From Bin18 sp965242795 (GTDB taxonomy: Bacteria > Desulfobacterota > Binatia > Bin18), in assembly GCA_965242795.1 (NCBI GenBank), contig OZ251505.1, positions 2,852,001 through 2,916,000 of the forward strand: 64,000 nt of DNA. The letters run 5' to 3'. Position 1 is the first letter of the stretch. Every line of letters starts with the position of its first letter. A program made the translations under genes and the position numbers. Positions 8,954-18,277 of this stretch are shown piece after piece. The notes under the pieces were generated by a model, which saw only the letters and a program-made list of their open reading frames with translations, did not search any database and was not told where the DNA came from.

Positions 8954-10294
8954 TCAATCGAGACGCACACCGACGGCGCGTTCCAGATCGGCCTGCGCGG
9001 TCTTCAGCGCGTACCGCGCCTGCACCGTGCCGGCCCGCGCCGCAGTCAGCGACACTTGGGCATCGACCAGTTCGAGGACCGTGCCCACGCCCGCGGCATA
9101 GCGGCCCTCGGCCAATTCGAGATTCTCCTCCGCCTGCGTCTCGACCGCGCGGCTCGCCTGCAACCGTTCCGCGGTCCGGCGAAGGTCCAGCACGCCGCGG
9201 CGTACCTCCAGGGCGACCTGCCGGCGCAGTTCCTCCAATGCCGCCTCGCGTCGGCGCAGGTCGGCCCGCGCCTCGCTGACTTCGGCATGGGTCCGAATGC
9301 CGTCGAACAGCGGCACGCTCAGCGTCACCCCCAACACCCAGCCTTGCTGCAAGGGATGCGCCCGCCCGGTCCAGTCGTAGCGGGCGTCGCCCGACACCGA
9401 CGGCAGGTAGCGTTTGGTGAGCGCCGCCACGCGATACGCCGCGGCCTGCCGGTGCGCCGCGGCGCTGCGCAGCTCGGGGCGGGTGGTGTACGCGGTCTCC
9501 ACGGCCGCGGCACCGTCAACCGCGGACACGTCGGACTCCGGGCCGTCGAGCGGGGCGTAGGCGAACGGCTCGTCGAGCCCCAGCGCCGCGCGCAGCGTCT
9601 CCCGGGCGAGGGCGACGTTGTTGGCCGCGGTCAGCCGGTCGAGTTCGGCGTTGGCGAGTTGCACCCGCGATTGGGTGACGTGGAAGCGCGGCGCCAAGCC
9701 GATCTCGACGCGCGCCACGGCCCGGTCCAGATGCTTTTGGAAGCGCGCGTGCGTCTCGTCCGTGACGTGCAGCAACCGTTGCGCGGACAGCAGGCCATAG
9801 AACGCGCGCTTGGCGTTGAACGTCACCTCGGCCCGCCGCGCGTCGAGGTCGAAGCGGCTGGCCTGCGCCGCGGCCGACGCCGCGCGAATGCCGTCCAGCG
9901 TACGCCCGAAGTCGAACAACAACTGGCGCAGCGACACGTTCGTGGCGTGGTAATCGAACGTGGAGGTCAGCGTGCGGCGTTGCTGGGCACCGCCCAGCGC
10001 CGCGCTGATCGACCGTTGCTGGTGCGTCAGCCGATAGGAATAGCCGCCGCCCGGCAGATAGTCGGCGATGCGCTGCCGGACCCGATACTCCGCGGCGTCC
10101 ACCGCGGCCCGCCCGACGCGCAACGCGGGATGCCGTTCGAGCGCGAGGGCGACCGCCTCGTCCACCGTCAGCGGCCGGGCCGCGGTTTCGGGCTCATTGT
10201 CCGCTTCGGCGCGAATCGTGCCGGTCAGCGTCAGGGCCACGCCGAGGCCAATCAGCAGCCCCCATACCCACGTATGCCAGACGGGTCGATTCAT
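8954..10294 (-). CDS. TolC family outer membrane efflux protein
   Basis: This 446-aa protein has an N-terminal signal sequence (about residues 1-29, ending TIRAEA) and two internally similar outer-membrane-factor halves. Recognisable parts are LTVDEAVALALERHPAL near the N-terminus and the second-half YEAG-like RYAAGVGTVLELVDAQ. TolC homologues form trimeric channels for tripartite efflux or type I secretion. It is the first gene of the minus-strand operon with the adaptor and ABC ATPase. The upstream region is the 93-bp tandem repeat cluster, so the promoter must lie in or before those repeats. Confidence 0.93.
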   Translation of the reverse strand: MNRPVWHTWVWGLLIGLGVALTLTGTIRAEADNEPETAARPLTVDEAVALALERHPALRVGRAAVDAAEYRVRQRIADYLPGGGYSYRLTHQQRSISAALGGAQQRRTLTSTFDYHATNVSLRQLLFDFGRTLDGIRAASAAAQASRFDLDARRAEVTFNAKRAFYGLLSAQRLLHVTDETHARFQKHLDRAVARVEIGLAPRFHVTQSRVQLANAELDRLTAANNVALARETLRAALGLDEPFAYAPLDGPESDVSAVDGAAAVETAYTTRPELRSAAAHRQAAAYRVAALTKRYLPSVSGDARYDWTGRAHPLQQGWVLGVTLSVPLFDGIRTHAEVSEARADLRRREAALEELRRQVALEVRRGVLDLRRTAERLQASRAVETQAEENLELAEGRYAAGVGTVLELVDAQVSLTAARAGTVQARYALKTAQADLERAVGVRLD

Positions 10295-10620
10295 CGACGT
10301 CCGCCTTTCGATTGGCCCGACGAACTTGGGAGGAAGGTCCCTGAGCCTGTCGAAGGGCCGGGGGTGGGGTGCGGAGACCGTGGTGACATCGGGGTTCGTT
10401 TCGACAGGCTCAACGAACTTGGAGGGAAGGTCCCTGAGCTTGTCGAAGGGCCGGGGGTGGGGTGCGGAGACCGTGGTGGCATTGGGGTTCGTTTCGACAG
10501 GCTCAACGAACTTGGGGGGGAAGGTCCCTGAGCTTGCGGTGCCTTGAGCTTGTCGAAAGGGCGAATGGGGAATCCATGCCGAAACGAACTCCGGGTTACC
10601 CGCCGACGCAAGCGCGCACT
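10295..10620. repeat. Tandem 93-bp intergenic repeat
   Basis: Copies start at 10321 and 10414, with a third partial copy from 10507, giving a period of 93 bp. Each unit carries one CCTGAGCTTGTCGAAGGG-type core and one GTTCGTTTCGACAGGCTCAA core, joined by GGGGGTGGGGTGCGGAGACC. There is no gene. The units are nearly identical, so the expansion is recent. Confidence 0.85.
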
Positions 10621-11250
10621 TCAGGCCGCGGCCGCCGGCTCCAAGGCACGCTGAATCAGATCGACGACGCCGGCGTCGCCCCAGCGGCTGGAGTCGATCA
10701 CCAAGTTGTAGTGCGTCGGGTCACGCCAGTCGTCGTGGTAGAAGGTCTGCACGTAATCGGCGCGCAGCTTGTCCATGCCCGCGATGCGCTGCCGCGCCGC
10801 GGCCCGATCCAGCCCCTCGATCCGCATGACGCGCGCGATGCGGACGTCGGGCGGCGCCTGCACGAAGACGTGCAGGCAGTCGGCGCGGCCCTCCAGGATG
10901 CGGTTCCCGCCGCGGCCCACGAAAATGGCGTGGCCCCGTTCGGCCACGTCTTCGACGATGGTCTTCGTCATGCGCACGAGTTGGGCGTCGTTCAGCCACA
11001 GCGGCGCCGGAATGTCGTAGGCCGACTCGAAGCCGCCCAGGCCGAACAGCCCGACCATCCGCTCGATGAACGAGTCGACGCGCTCGTCCTTGGCCTCGAT
11101 GTATTCTTCCGACACCTGGTACTGCGATGCGATCCGGCGGACGATTTCCTTCTCCCAGACGGTCCAGCCGAGCCGCTTGCCGAGTTCGCGGACGATCAGG
11201 CTGCCGCCGCTGCCGTACAGGTGCGAAAGGGTCAGGAGCGTCCTGGTCAT
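10621..11250 (-). CDS. Cytidylate kinase-like family protein
   Basis: This 209-aa protein matches the cytidylate-kinase-like P-loop family. The N-terminal loop is SHLYGSGGSLIVRELGKRLG in place of the usual GxxGxGK, and VGRGGNRIL with HVFVQAPPDVRIARV follows as in the NMP-kinase fold. Proteins of this group are annotated as cytidylate kinase-like but their substrates are largely untested. The start is the ATG at 11250; longer reading upstream runs into low-complexity sequence without a ribosome site. It is monocistronic between two repeat regions. Canonical CMP kinase activity is doubtful because this is not the Cmk core family. Confidence 0.85.
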   Translation of the reverse strand: MTRTLLTLSHLYGSGGSLIVRELGKRLGWTVWEKEIVRRIASQYQVSEEYIEAKDERVDSFIERMVGLFGLGGFESAYDIPAPLWLNDAQLVRMTKTIVEDVAERGHAIFVGRGGNRILEGRADCLHVFVQAPPDVRIARVMRIEGLDRAAARQRIAGMDKLRADYVQTFYHDDWRDPTHYNLVIDSSRWGDAGVVDLIQRALEPAAAA

Positions 11251-11562
11251 GCGGGACTCCGGGGGGAGGAGAGTGGTTAGTGGCGAGTGGGGCGGAAGTT
11301 TATGTGTGGGCTGCCAGCAGGACGAATTGTAGGAAGCGGGGTTGGGGCTTGTCAATTCTGCGCCGCGGCGGCTTTGTAGGGGACTACCACTTTCAGACTC
11401 TGCCCCCGTCCCCCCGGCTTTCGACCCTTCGACCTTTCGACAAGCTCAAGGCACCACAGGCTCAGGGACCGTCCTCGCCTCCCCCCTAAGTTCGTTGAGC
11501 TAGTCGAAACGAACCCCGATGTCACCCTGGCCTTCGCACCCACCCCAGCCCCTTGATCTTTA
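11251..11562. repeat. Repeat-bearing intergenic region before rlmE 3' end
   Basis: TTCGACAAGCTCAAGG and a degenerate GAGCTAGTCGAAACGAA core occur at about 11435 and 11495. No gene is evident. The left part (11260-11380) has no recognisable feature. Confidence 0.6.
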
Positions 11563-11586
11563 GGGTCATCTTGTCTGGCATTCCCC
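11563..11586. repeat. Copy of the 23-bp edge motif overlapping the rlmE stop
   Basis: On the minus strand this reads GGGGAATGCCAGACAAGATG followed by ACCC, a copy of the GGGAATTACATACAA-type motif. It contributes the last five codons and the TGA of rlmE. Confidence 0.65.
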
Positions 11587-12174
11587 TTTGTAGCCGCTCG
11601 CCAAGACATACGTTTCGGCCGAGCCCTTGCGAGTCGCCTCGGGCCGTGAGGTCCGCACGTTCTCGAATGCCGCCCGAAGCTCGGCCATGAACGCATGCCG
11701 GTCGGCGTTCATGAACGTCTTGAGGAAGAGCGCGCCGCCCGGTTCGAGCAACCCCGCACAGCTTTGTAGCGCCAGCCGGCTCAGCGCGGCCGCCCGCGCC
11801 TCGTCGGTTTCGCGCACACCGCTCAGCTTGGGCGCCATGTCCGACAACACCGCGTCCGCGGGACCGCCCAGCGCGTCCAACACGGCCTGTCGGCAGGCAG
11901 GGTCGTGCACGTCGCCGTGAATCACCTGCACGGAGGGTTCGGGGAGCGGGTCGAGCCGAACGAGATCGATGCCGACGACGCGCCCGGCCGGGCCGACCGC
12001 CGCGGCCGCCACTTGCAGCCAGCCGCCGGGCCACGCCCCGAGGTCGATTACGCGGTCGCCGCGCTGCACGAACCGCCACGCCCGGTTGCGTTCCAGCAGC
12101 TTGTAGGCGGCGCGCGAACGATACCCCGCGGCCTTGGCCTTTTTGTAGAAAGCGTCCTTGCGCTGGTAGGCCAC
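11566..12174 (-). CDS. rlmE: 23S rRNA U2552 2'-O-methyltransferase RlmE (RrmJ/FtsJ)
   Basis: This 202-aa protein has the RlmE architecture. The SAM-binding motif is DLGAWPGGW (residues 44-52) and the catalytic tetrad K-D-K-E is visible as K25 (SRAAYKL), D112 (SDMAPK), K152 (FLKTF) and E187 (SAETY). The enzyme methylates U2552 of 23S rRNA in the A-loop and helps late 50S assembly. The start ATG at 12174 is conventional. The last residues, ECQTR plus the stop, fall inside a dispersed repeat, so the native C-terminus appears to have been replaced by repeat sequence. Catalytic residues are unaffected. Confidence 0.96.
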   Translation of the reverse strand: MAYQRKDAFYKKAKAAGYRSRAAYKLLERNRAWRFVQRGDRVIDLGAWPGGWLQVAAAAVGPAGRVVGIDLVRLDPLPEPSVQVIHGDVHDPACRQAVLDALGGPADAVLSDMAPKLSGVRETDEARAAALSRLALQSCAGLLEPGGALFLKTFMNADRHAFMAELRAAFENVRTSRPEATRKGSAETYVLASGYKGECQTR

Positions 12175-12216
12175 GGATTATTGGGGGAATTATATACTTG
12201 AAGATCCCAGCCAGTC

Positions 12217-12314
12217 GTCATTCCCGCGGAAGCGGGAATCCAGGGCATGGATACCTGCTTTCGCAGGTATGACGAAGGAAAATTGTCTTTGGAATCCTTT
12301 TGTATGTAATTCCC
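12217..12314. repeat. Composite palindromic repeat between rlmE and SDR gene
   Basis: A GTCATTCCCGCGGAAGCGGG palindrome begins at 12217. A second palindrome follows at 12249-12276 (ACCTGCTTTCGCAGGT), and then a copy of the edge motif at 12291-12314 (complement begins GGGAATTACATACAAAAGG). The block 12249-12285 recurs almost unchanged at 53656-53692. Confidence 0.75.
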
Positions 12315-12315
12315 A

Positions 12316-13086
12316 TTATTTGGGCGCCATGCGAATCGCGCCGTCGAGCCGGATGGTCTCGCCGTTCAGCATCGTGTTCTCGACGATCTGGCATGCCAGG
12401 GCCGCATATTCCGCGGGCCGGCCGAGCCGCTGCGGAAACGGGATGCTGGCACCCAGCGCCTTGCGGGCCGGCTCGGGCAGACCCATCAGCATCGGCGTCT
12501 CGAAGATGCCGGGCGCGATCGTGCAGCAGCGGATGCCGTCGCGCGACAGGTCGCGCGCAATCGGCAGGGTCAGACCCACGACGCCGCCCTTGGACGCGGC
12601 ATACGCGGCTTGGCCGATCTGGCCGTCGAAGGCCGCCACGGACGCGGTATTGACGATCACGCCGCGCTCGCCGTCCGCGGTCGGGGCGTTGCCGGCCATG
12701 CGTGCCGCGGCCAGCCGGATCACGTTGAACGTCCCGATCAGGTTGACCTGGATGGTCTTCCGAAACGGCCGCATGTCCAACGGCTGGCTTCCTTTGCCCA
12801 GCGTCCGGCCCGCAGTCGCGATGCCCGCGCAGTTGATGGCGATGTGGAGCGCGCCGAACCGGTCGGCCGCCGCGGCGACCGCGGCGGCGAGTTGGTCGTC
12901 ATCGGTCACGTCCGCCTCGAAGAAGCCGGCGTTACCGCCCAGTTCTTCGGCCACGGCCGCGCCGGGGGATTTGCCCAGGTCGAGCACTGCGATGCGGGCG
13001 CCTCTGGCCGACAGTTCCCGCGCGGTCGCTTCGCCGAGGCCCGAGCCGCCGCCGGTGACGAGGGCGACGCTGTTCCGAATGTGCAT
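12316..13086 (-). CDS. SDR, type II 3-hydroxyacyl-CoA dehydrogenase-like
   Basis: This 256-aa short-chain dehydrogenase has the NAD-binding TGGGSGLG (11-18), the structural NCAG (85-88), and catalytic S149, Y162 and K166. The segment around GIATAGRTLG with VNLIGTFNVIRL is characteristic of the HSD17B10-like branch, which oxidises 3-hydroxyacyl-CoA or 2-methyl-3-hydroxybutyryl-CoA. That implies a role in fatty-acid or branched-chain acyl-CoA breakdown. The start ATG is at 13086. Its stop lies two bases from a copy of the dispersed edge motif. No beta-oxidation partner is adjacent, so the substrate is uncertain. Confidence 0.9.
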   Translation of the reverse strand: MHIRNSVALVTGGGSGLGEATARELSARGARIAVLDLGKSPGAAVAEELGGNAGFFEADVTDDDQLAAAVAAAADRFGALHIAINCAGIATAGRTLGKGSQPLDMRPFRKTIQVNLIGTFNVIRLAAARMAGNAPTADGERGVIVNTASVAAFDGQIGQAAYAASKGGVVGLTLPIARDLSRDGIRCCTIAPGIFETPMLMGLPEPARKALGASIPFPQRLGRPAEYAALACQIVENTMLNGETIRLDGAIRMAPK

Positions 13087-13418
13087 GAGGTCCTCCGTGG
13101 GTGCGGTGACGAGTGGCTGATGGCAGGCCCGGGGATCACGTTCGTCGGCGGTGGTGCCTGAGTCTGCGTACTTCGATCTCGGTCCCTGAGCTTGCGGCGC
13201 CGTGAGCTTGCGGTCCCTGAGCCTGTCGAAGGGTCAAATGGTCGAAGGGGTGAGGTGACTTCGGGGTTCGTTTCGACAAGCTCAACGAACTTGGGATGGG
13301 GAAAGACCTTGAGCTTGCGGTCCCTGAGCTTGTCGAAGAGTCGGAGGGGCGGGAGGCGCAGGCCGCGGTAGCATCGGGGTTCGTTTCGATGTTTCGACAA
13401 GCTCAACACATCGCAGGC
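13087..13418. repeat. TCGACAAGCTCA repeat cluster
   Basis: Five core units lie between about 13183 and 13470, alternating the GTTCGTTTCGACAAGCTCAA and CCTGAGCTTGTCGAAG types. The cluster continues into the 3' end of the adjacent VWA gene. No separate gene is visible. Confidence 0.8.
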
Positions 13419-16400
13419 TCAACGAACTTGAGGGGGAAGGTGCCTGCGCTTGTCGAAAGGACGGATGGAGCGTTGATATACTTTCGGCAATTCCGTGGGA
13501 AGGGACGCCACGTCCTCCAGCACCAGGTAGCGGGAGGGGGCGCACATCTCGCGCAGATAGTCGTGGCCGGCCTTGTCCACCGTCAGGCAGAAGGTCAGGA
13601 CGCCCGCCCGGTCGGCTTCGCGCAGCGCCATCATCGTGTCCTGAATGCCGTACGTGGTCGAGCGGCGGTCGCTACCGTAGTCGAGGTCCTGCGGAAAGCC
13701 GTCGCTGAGCAGCACGAGCAGCTTGACGCGGCAGGCCACGTCTTTCAGCTTTTCCAGCGCGTGGCGAATGGCCGGCCCCATGCGCGTGGACCGCTTGGGC
13801 TCGATCGCGCCGATGCGGCCCTGCACGGTCGGCGAGAGCGGCTCGGTGAACGCCTTGACGTGGTAGAACTCGACGTTGTCGCGGCCCTGACCGGAAAAAC
13901 CGTACACCGCGTACGCGTCACCGATCTCCTCCAACGCCTCGGCCATCAGGACCAGGGCTTCTTTGGTCACGTCGATGATGCGCCGCGGCGGAGGCTGCGG
14001 GACGGGCGGCGGCGGTTTCGCTGCCGCGGGCCAGTCGTCCGCTTCGTCGTCGTGGACAGCGGGCGCGACCGGCTCTACCGGCTCGTCGGTCGAGGCGCTC
14101 ATATCCAACAGGAACAGCGCGGCGACGTCGCGCTCGGTCTGCCGGCGGGTCGTGTACAGCTTGGCCGACGGCGGCACGCGCGCCCGCCGGTCGCTCGCCG
14201 CGGTCACGACCGCGTTCAGGTCGAACTCCTCACCGTCCTCCAGGCCGCGCACGCGGCGGTACTGTTCGGGCCGAATGCGCCGGAACTCGGCCTTGATGGC
14301 CGGCGTGAGCGTGGCGTAATCGCCCAGCGTCCGGGAGAAGAACTCGCCCGCGTCGCCGCCCAGGGTGATTTCGTGCAGCCGGCACCAGCGCGGGCGATAA
14401 TCGGCGATCAGATAATCCCACTCGTCGTAGCAATACGTCACGGCTTCCCTGTTAGCGCGGCCACGCCGGGCGCTGACCGTGGTGTCCGGCGGCGGCACTT
14501 CCGGGTCGGACGCCGCGGCCACGCCGACCGGCAGCTTGCCGTCGAGATCGGTGACGTACAGCCCTTGCGGGGACGGGGTGTCGGACGCCCCCTGCCGGAG
14601 GTGCAGTTCGACGCCGGCCTCGATCAGCGCCTTCAGTTCCTCGGGCGACAGCGGGGTGCCGCCGGCGTCTTCGCCTTCCTCCGGCTCCAACTCCAACCCG
14701 GACACGTCGGGCGTCGGGGACGGTGGCTCCTCGTCGTCCGGAGTGGGGTCGAGCAGCGCGTCGCCCGTCATCTTCTCGAACAGGGCCGCCTCGAACGCGG
14801 CCGGGTCCTGATCTTCGGGTAGGACCCGGACCAGCGCGGACAGGATACGCGCGTAGGTTTCGGTCGCCCAACAGGCCGAGTCGTACACCGAATCCCCGTC
14901 CGCCTCGCGGCTCGGAGCGTGCCTTCCGTTGGGCGGCACGATGTCGGCGAATACACGGCGCAGGGCGTCGGGCAGCAGCGAGGGCAGCGTCAGGCCGTCC
15001 AGCCAGTCCAGATCGCGGCGCAGCCCCGGATACGCCCCGCGCAGCCGGTGGGCGACGCGCCGTGTTTCGGCCAGCAGGAACAGCGCCTCGACCGCCTCGG
15101 GATGCGCGAAGCACGCGAAAAAGGCGGGCAGGCCGCGGGCCGGCGCCGGCGGCTCGTCCACGAGCCGGTGCACCGCGGGGGAAAGCCGCGGCCAGACGGT
15201 GCCGGCGCGGAACGCATACGTGCCGAATTCGCGCCGGCCGGCCTGTAGCACGGCGAGCACGCGCAACAGCCGAAAATTGTCTTCGTAGGTCGGGCACAGA
15301 TCGATCCGTGCCGGCAGGGGTACGGCGTCGCCCGCCGGCGCGCCGGCCGCGGACGCCTCCAGACTCGGCGGATAGGAAAAGAACTCCTGGCGCTGAATAC
15401 CCGCCGCCGCACCCGATACCATGTGGATGTATTTGCGCAGCACCTGTTCGACGGCTTCGAGGTCCACGCCCGTGCCGTCGCGGTGCAGCACGCGCAGGCT
15501 GGTGCGCGACTCCAGGGCGAAATACGCCACGCCCGCGTCGTGGTTGGCGCGACCGACGTCGCAGCCCGTCGCGATCCAGTCGCGCAGGTGCGCTTCGCCG
15601 GCGTCCTCGAACGCACGCGGCAGGCTGCGCAGCGCCGGCGGCACGCCCGGGGCGAAATCCCGCGCCAAACGAACGAGCGCATCGCGCACCGCGGGCCGCC
15701 GGTCGATACCGACCGCACGCAGGCACGGCCCGATGAGCGGACACAGTCTGGGCAGCGCCGCGGGGTCCGACCGAACGACCGGGGCCAACACCGAGAACAG
15801 GAACGGGCGCAACTCCGCGGACAGCCCGGCCAGCACAGCGGGCAGGCCGCGGAAGACGGCCTCCGCGGCCGCAGGGGCGTCGTGGGCCGCGTCGAGACAG
15901 GCGTCCAGCAGGTCGCGGCGCAGGGCGACGTCCAGATCGGCATAGCCGTCGGGCAATCGGGCGTAGAACTCCCAGCGTCCGCCGCGGCCCGCAGCGTCCT
16001 GCACCGACACGCCGAGCGCCGCCCAGACTGCCATTTCGTCCGGGCTCAGGACGGGCAGCGCCGCAGGGGCCGCGGCAAAGTACGCCACCGCCAGAAATTC
16101 GCCCTTCCAGCCTTCCTTGGACAGCAGGCCGCGGCCGTGTTCCGCCCAGGCGCGCAGCCGCGGCACCCGCGGTTCGGGCAGCCGCGCCAGTAGCGGGGCC
16201 GAGGTAGTGAGAAACTGCGCGCCGAGCCGGCGCGACACGCCCGACAGGTCGCGGCCGATCTCCGCCCACGCCACGGCGTCGTCGAGCCCGAGATGCGCCA
16301 CGTCCGCAGGCGGCACGGCGAAATACGCCGCGGCCCCGGCGCGCGAGGTCGGCTCCCGTTCGGCGAGTCGCTCGCCCACCGCGACCCAGCGCGCGAAATC

Positions 16401-16631
16401 GCCCGCGCCGAACGCCCGCCACGCCGCGGGCGCGCTTCGGCAATATCCTTGCGCCAGCGTCAGCGAGACGCCGGCCAGCCGGTCGCCCGCGGCCAGAATC
16501 GTCTCGCGCGCGGCCGCGGGCAGGGCGTCGAGTTCGGCCAATAAGGACGGCGAATCCGCCCCGCGCTGCTCCTCCCGATTCCCGCGCAGGAGGCGGCGGG
16601 GTTCGAACCACAGGCGGCGAAGCGATGACAT
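13419..16631 (-). CDS. NorD-like VWA protein 1 (long form)
   Basis: This 1070-aa cytosolic protein has a long helical N-terminal region (about 1-600), an acidic linker (about 620-680), and a C-terminal von Willebrand A domain. The VWA domain has the MIDAS start LLDMSASTDE and the conserved LVLLSDGFPQD. The nearest known families are NorD and CbbO, VWA partners of MoxR-type AAA+ ATPases that activate metalloenzymes such as NO reductase and Rubisco. No MoxR/NorQ gene is present in the window. It is a paralogue of the gene at 58.5-61.2 kb. The last 16 residues, beginning SIRPFDKRR, are translated from the TTCGACAAGC repeat, so the original stop has been lost. Function is inferred only from family. 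Confidence 0.85.
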   Translation of the reverse strand: MSSLRRLWFEPRRLLRGNREEQRGADSPSLLAELDALPAAARETILAAGDRLAGVSLTLAQGYCRSAPAAWRAFGAGDFARWVAVGERLAEREPTSRAGAAAYFAVPPADVAHLGLDDAVAWAEIGRDLSGVSRRLGAQFLTTSAPLLARLPEPRVPRLRAWAEHGRGLLSKEGWKGEFLAVAYFAAAPAALPVLSPDEMAVWAALGVSVQDAAGRGGRWEFYARLPDGYADLDVALRRDLLDACLDAAHDAPAAAEAVFRGLPAVLAGLSAELRPFLFSVLAPVVRSDPAALPRLCPLIGPCLRAVGIDRRPAVRDALVRLARDFAPGVPPALRSLPRAFEDAGEAHLRDWIATGCDVGRANHDAGVAYFALESRTSLRVLHRDGTGVDLEAVEQVLRKYIHMVSGAAAGIQRQEFFSYPPSLEASAAGAPAGDAVPLPARIDLCPTYEDNFRLLRVLAVLQAGRREFGTYAFRAGTVWPRLSPAVHRLVDEPPAPARGLPAFFACFAHPEAVEALFLLAETRRVAHRLRGAYPGLRRDLDWLDGLTLPSLLPDALRRVFADIVPPNGRHAPSREADGDSVYDSACWATETYARILSALVRVLPEDQDPAAFEAALFEKMTGDALLDPTPDDEEPPSPTPDVSGLELEPEEGEDAGGTPLSPEELKALIEAGVELHLRQGASDTPSPQGLYVTDLDGKLPVGVAAASDPEVPPPDTTVSARRGRANREAVTYCYDEWDYLIADYRPRWCRLHEITLGGDAGEFFSRTLGDYATLTPAIKAEFRRIRPEQYRRVRGLEDGEEFDLNAVVTAASDRRARVPPSAKLYTTRRQTERDVAALFLLDMSASTDEPVEPVAPAVHDDEADDWPAAAKPPPPVPQPPPRRIIDVTKEALVLMAEALEEIGDAYAVYGFSGQGRDNVEFYHVKAFTEPLSPTVQGRIGAIEPKRSTRMGPAIRHALEKLKDVACRVKLLVLLSDGFPQDLDYGSDRRSTTYGIQDTMMALREADRAGVLTFCLTVDKAGHDYLREMCAPSRYLVLEDVASLPTELPKVYQRSIRPFDKRRHLPPQVR

Positions 16632-16729
16632 GGAGCCGGGCGGCGCAACGGGCTGGCAGGGGAGCGGCGGATGAGCCGAGCGGACACCGGCCCGACCCCG
16701 CGGGGAGCGCGCGCCCGGCGTCGGGCGCG

Positions 16730-17644
16730 CTATACGTAGGTCAGCCAGTCCCGATGCTTCGGATCGGTGCCTTTGATGGCGGCGTCGAAGCGGGTTTTGA
16801 GTTGCCGGGTCAGCGGGCCGGGCGTCTCACCCCGGATCTTGCGGTCGTCCACCTCGCGGATGGGCGTGACCTCCGCGGCCGTCCCCGTGAAGAAGACCTC
16901 GTCGGCCAAGTACACCTCGTCGCGCGTGAGCCGTTCCTCGACCAGCGGCGCATCCATCTCGCGCAGCAGGGTCAGGGCGGTGTCGCGGGTGATGCCGGGC
17001 AGCAGCGACGACGACAGCGGCGGCGTTTTGACCGTCCCGCGGCGCACCACGAAGATGTTCTCGCCCGGGCCTTCGGCCACGTAGCCGTCGGTATCCAGCA
17101 GCAGGGCCTCGTCGTAGCCCAGCGCCCAGACCTCCTGCCCGGCCAGAATCGAGTTGAGATAGGTACCGACCGCCTTGGCCTTGGTCATCAGCGTATTGAC
17201 GTGGAAGCGTTGGAACGACGAGGTCTTGACCCGGATGCCGTTCAGCAGTCCTTCTTCCCCGAGATACGCACCCCACGCCCAGGCCGCGATTGCTACGCGG
17301 ATCGGATTGGTACGCGCGTGCAGCCCGCGGTCGCCCTCGCCCACGAAGACGAGCGGCCGGATGTAGCATTCCTTCAGGTGGTTGGCCCGCACCGCTTCCA
17401 GGCAGGCGTTCACGATGTCATCGGGCGAAAACGGAATGTCGAGCCCCAGAATATGGGCCGAGTCGAACAGCCGCTCGACGTGCTCGGTCAACCGGAACAC
17501 CGCGGACCGGCCTTCCGCGTCGGCATAACACCGGATGCCCTCGAAGGTGCCTACCCCGTAGTGGAGCGTATGGGTCAGCACGTGGACGTTCGCCTCGTCC
17601 CACGGCACGAGTTTCCCATCCATCCAGATTTGCGCTTCTGCCAC
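16730..17644 (-). CDS. ilvE: Branched-chain amino acid aminotransferase
   Basis: This 304-aa class IV PLP aminotransferase catalyses the last step of Leu/Ile/Val synthesis and the first step of their breakdown. The N-terminus IWMDGKLVPWDEANVHVLTH, then LHYGVGTFEGIRCY, and the PLP lysine K157 in KAVGTYLNS are diagnostic. The start is a GTG at 17644: AAGGAGGT lies five bases upstream on the minus strand, and the resulting length equals the family norm. Reading further upstream enters repeat-derived sequence with no homology. It is monocistronic between the NorD-like gene and a repeat field. Confidence 0.95.
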   Translation of the reverse strand: MAEAQIWMDGKLVPWDEANVHVLTHTLHYGVGTFEGIRCYADAEGRSAVFRLTEHVERLFDSAHILGLDIPFSPDDIVNACLEAVRANHLKECYIRPLVFVGEGDRGLHARTNPIRVAIAAWAWGAYLGEEGLLNGIRVKTSSFQRFHVNTLMTKAKAVGTYLNSILAGQEVWALGYDEALLLDTDGYVAEGPGENIFVVRRGTVKTPPLSSSLLPGITRDTALTLLREMDAPLVEERLTRDEVYLADEVFFTGTAAEVTPIREVDDRKIRGETPGPLTRQLKTRFDAAIKGTDPKHRDWLTYV

Positions 17645-18277
17645 GCCGACCTCCTTGCAACGACAAGCATTCCTGCAATCAGAAGCCCCCCCCAAAGTCA
17701 ACGCCCGACCCCCCCTAAGTTCGTTGAGCTTGTCGAAACGAACCCCGGGCTCACCCTCAAGTGTGTTGAGCCTGTCGAAACGAACCCCGAGGTCACCGCA
17801 GCCCCCGCCCCCGCGCTTTTTCGACGAAATCAAGACACCCTAAGCTCAGGGACCGGGGAAGACGGGCTTTGCTGTTCATTCCCTCTTCCTCTGGGAAGGG
17901 GTCAGGGTGAGGGAGATTTTCAAAGCGACACACTACCAAGGGATGCGTAGGGGCGACGCCTGCGTCGCCCCTCCACGGTGAGCGGGCCTACCGTGCACTG
18001 ATTTCGTCGAGAGCGCGGGCAATGCAAAGGTCAAGGTCGCCTCGGGGTTCGTTTCGATGTTTCGACAAGCTCAACACATCGCAAGCTCAACGAACTTGAG
18101 GTGGGTAAATCGGGTCTCTGAACTTGCTGCGCCGAGACCGTCGAAAGGGGGAAGAGTCGCCCGGATCGCCCCGTTCCATAGGCGGAGGCGGGGACAACAG
18201 CCACGCCTGTCTCTCCTCAGTTCGTTGAGCTTGTCGAAACATCGAAACGAACCCCGGGCTCACCCCGGCGCAACGGC
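17645..18277. repeat. Long repeat field between ilvE and SDR gene
   Basis: The 633-bp stretch holds no gene. It contains TCGACAAGCTCA-type cores at about 17725, 17767, 18061 and 18226, a degenerate unit near 17820, and a CCTCTTCCTCTGGGAAGGGG hairpin-like repeat near 17880. A palindrome at 17950-17971 has arms GGGGCGACGC/GCGTCGCCCC. The ilvE promoter should lie at its left end. Confidence 0.75.

Noticed and set aside
10321..10560. Possible CRISPR-like array
   Set aside because: The 93-bp units are nearly identical throughout, with no unique spacers, and the same cores are scattered genome-wide in this window.
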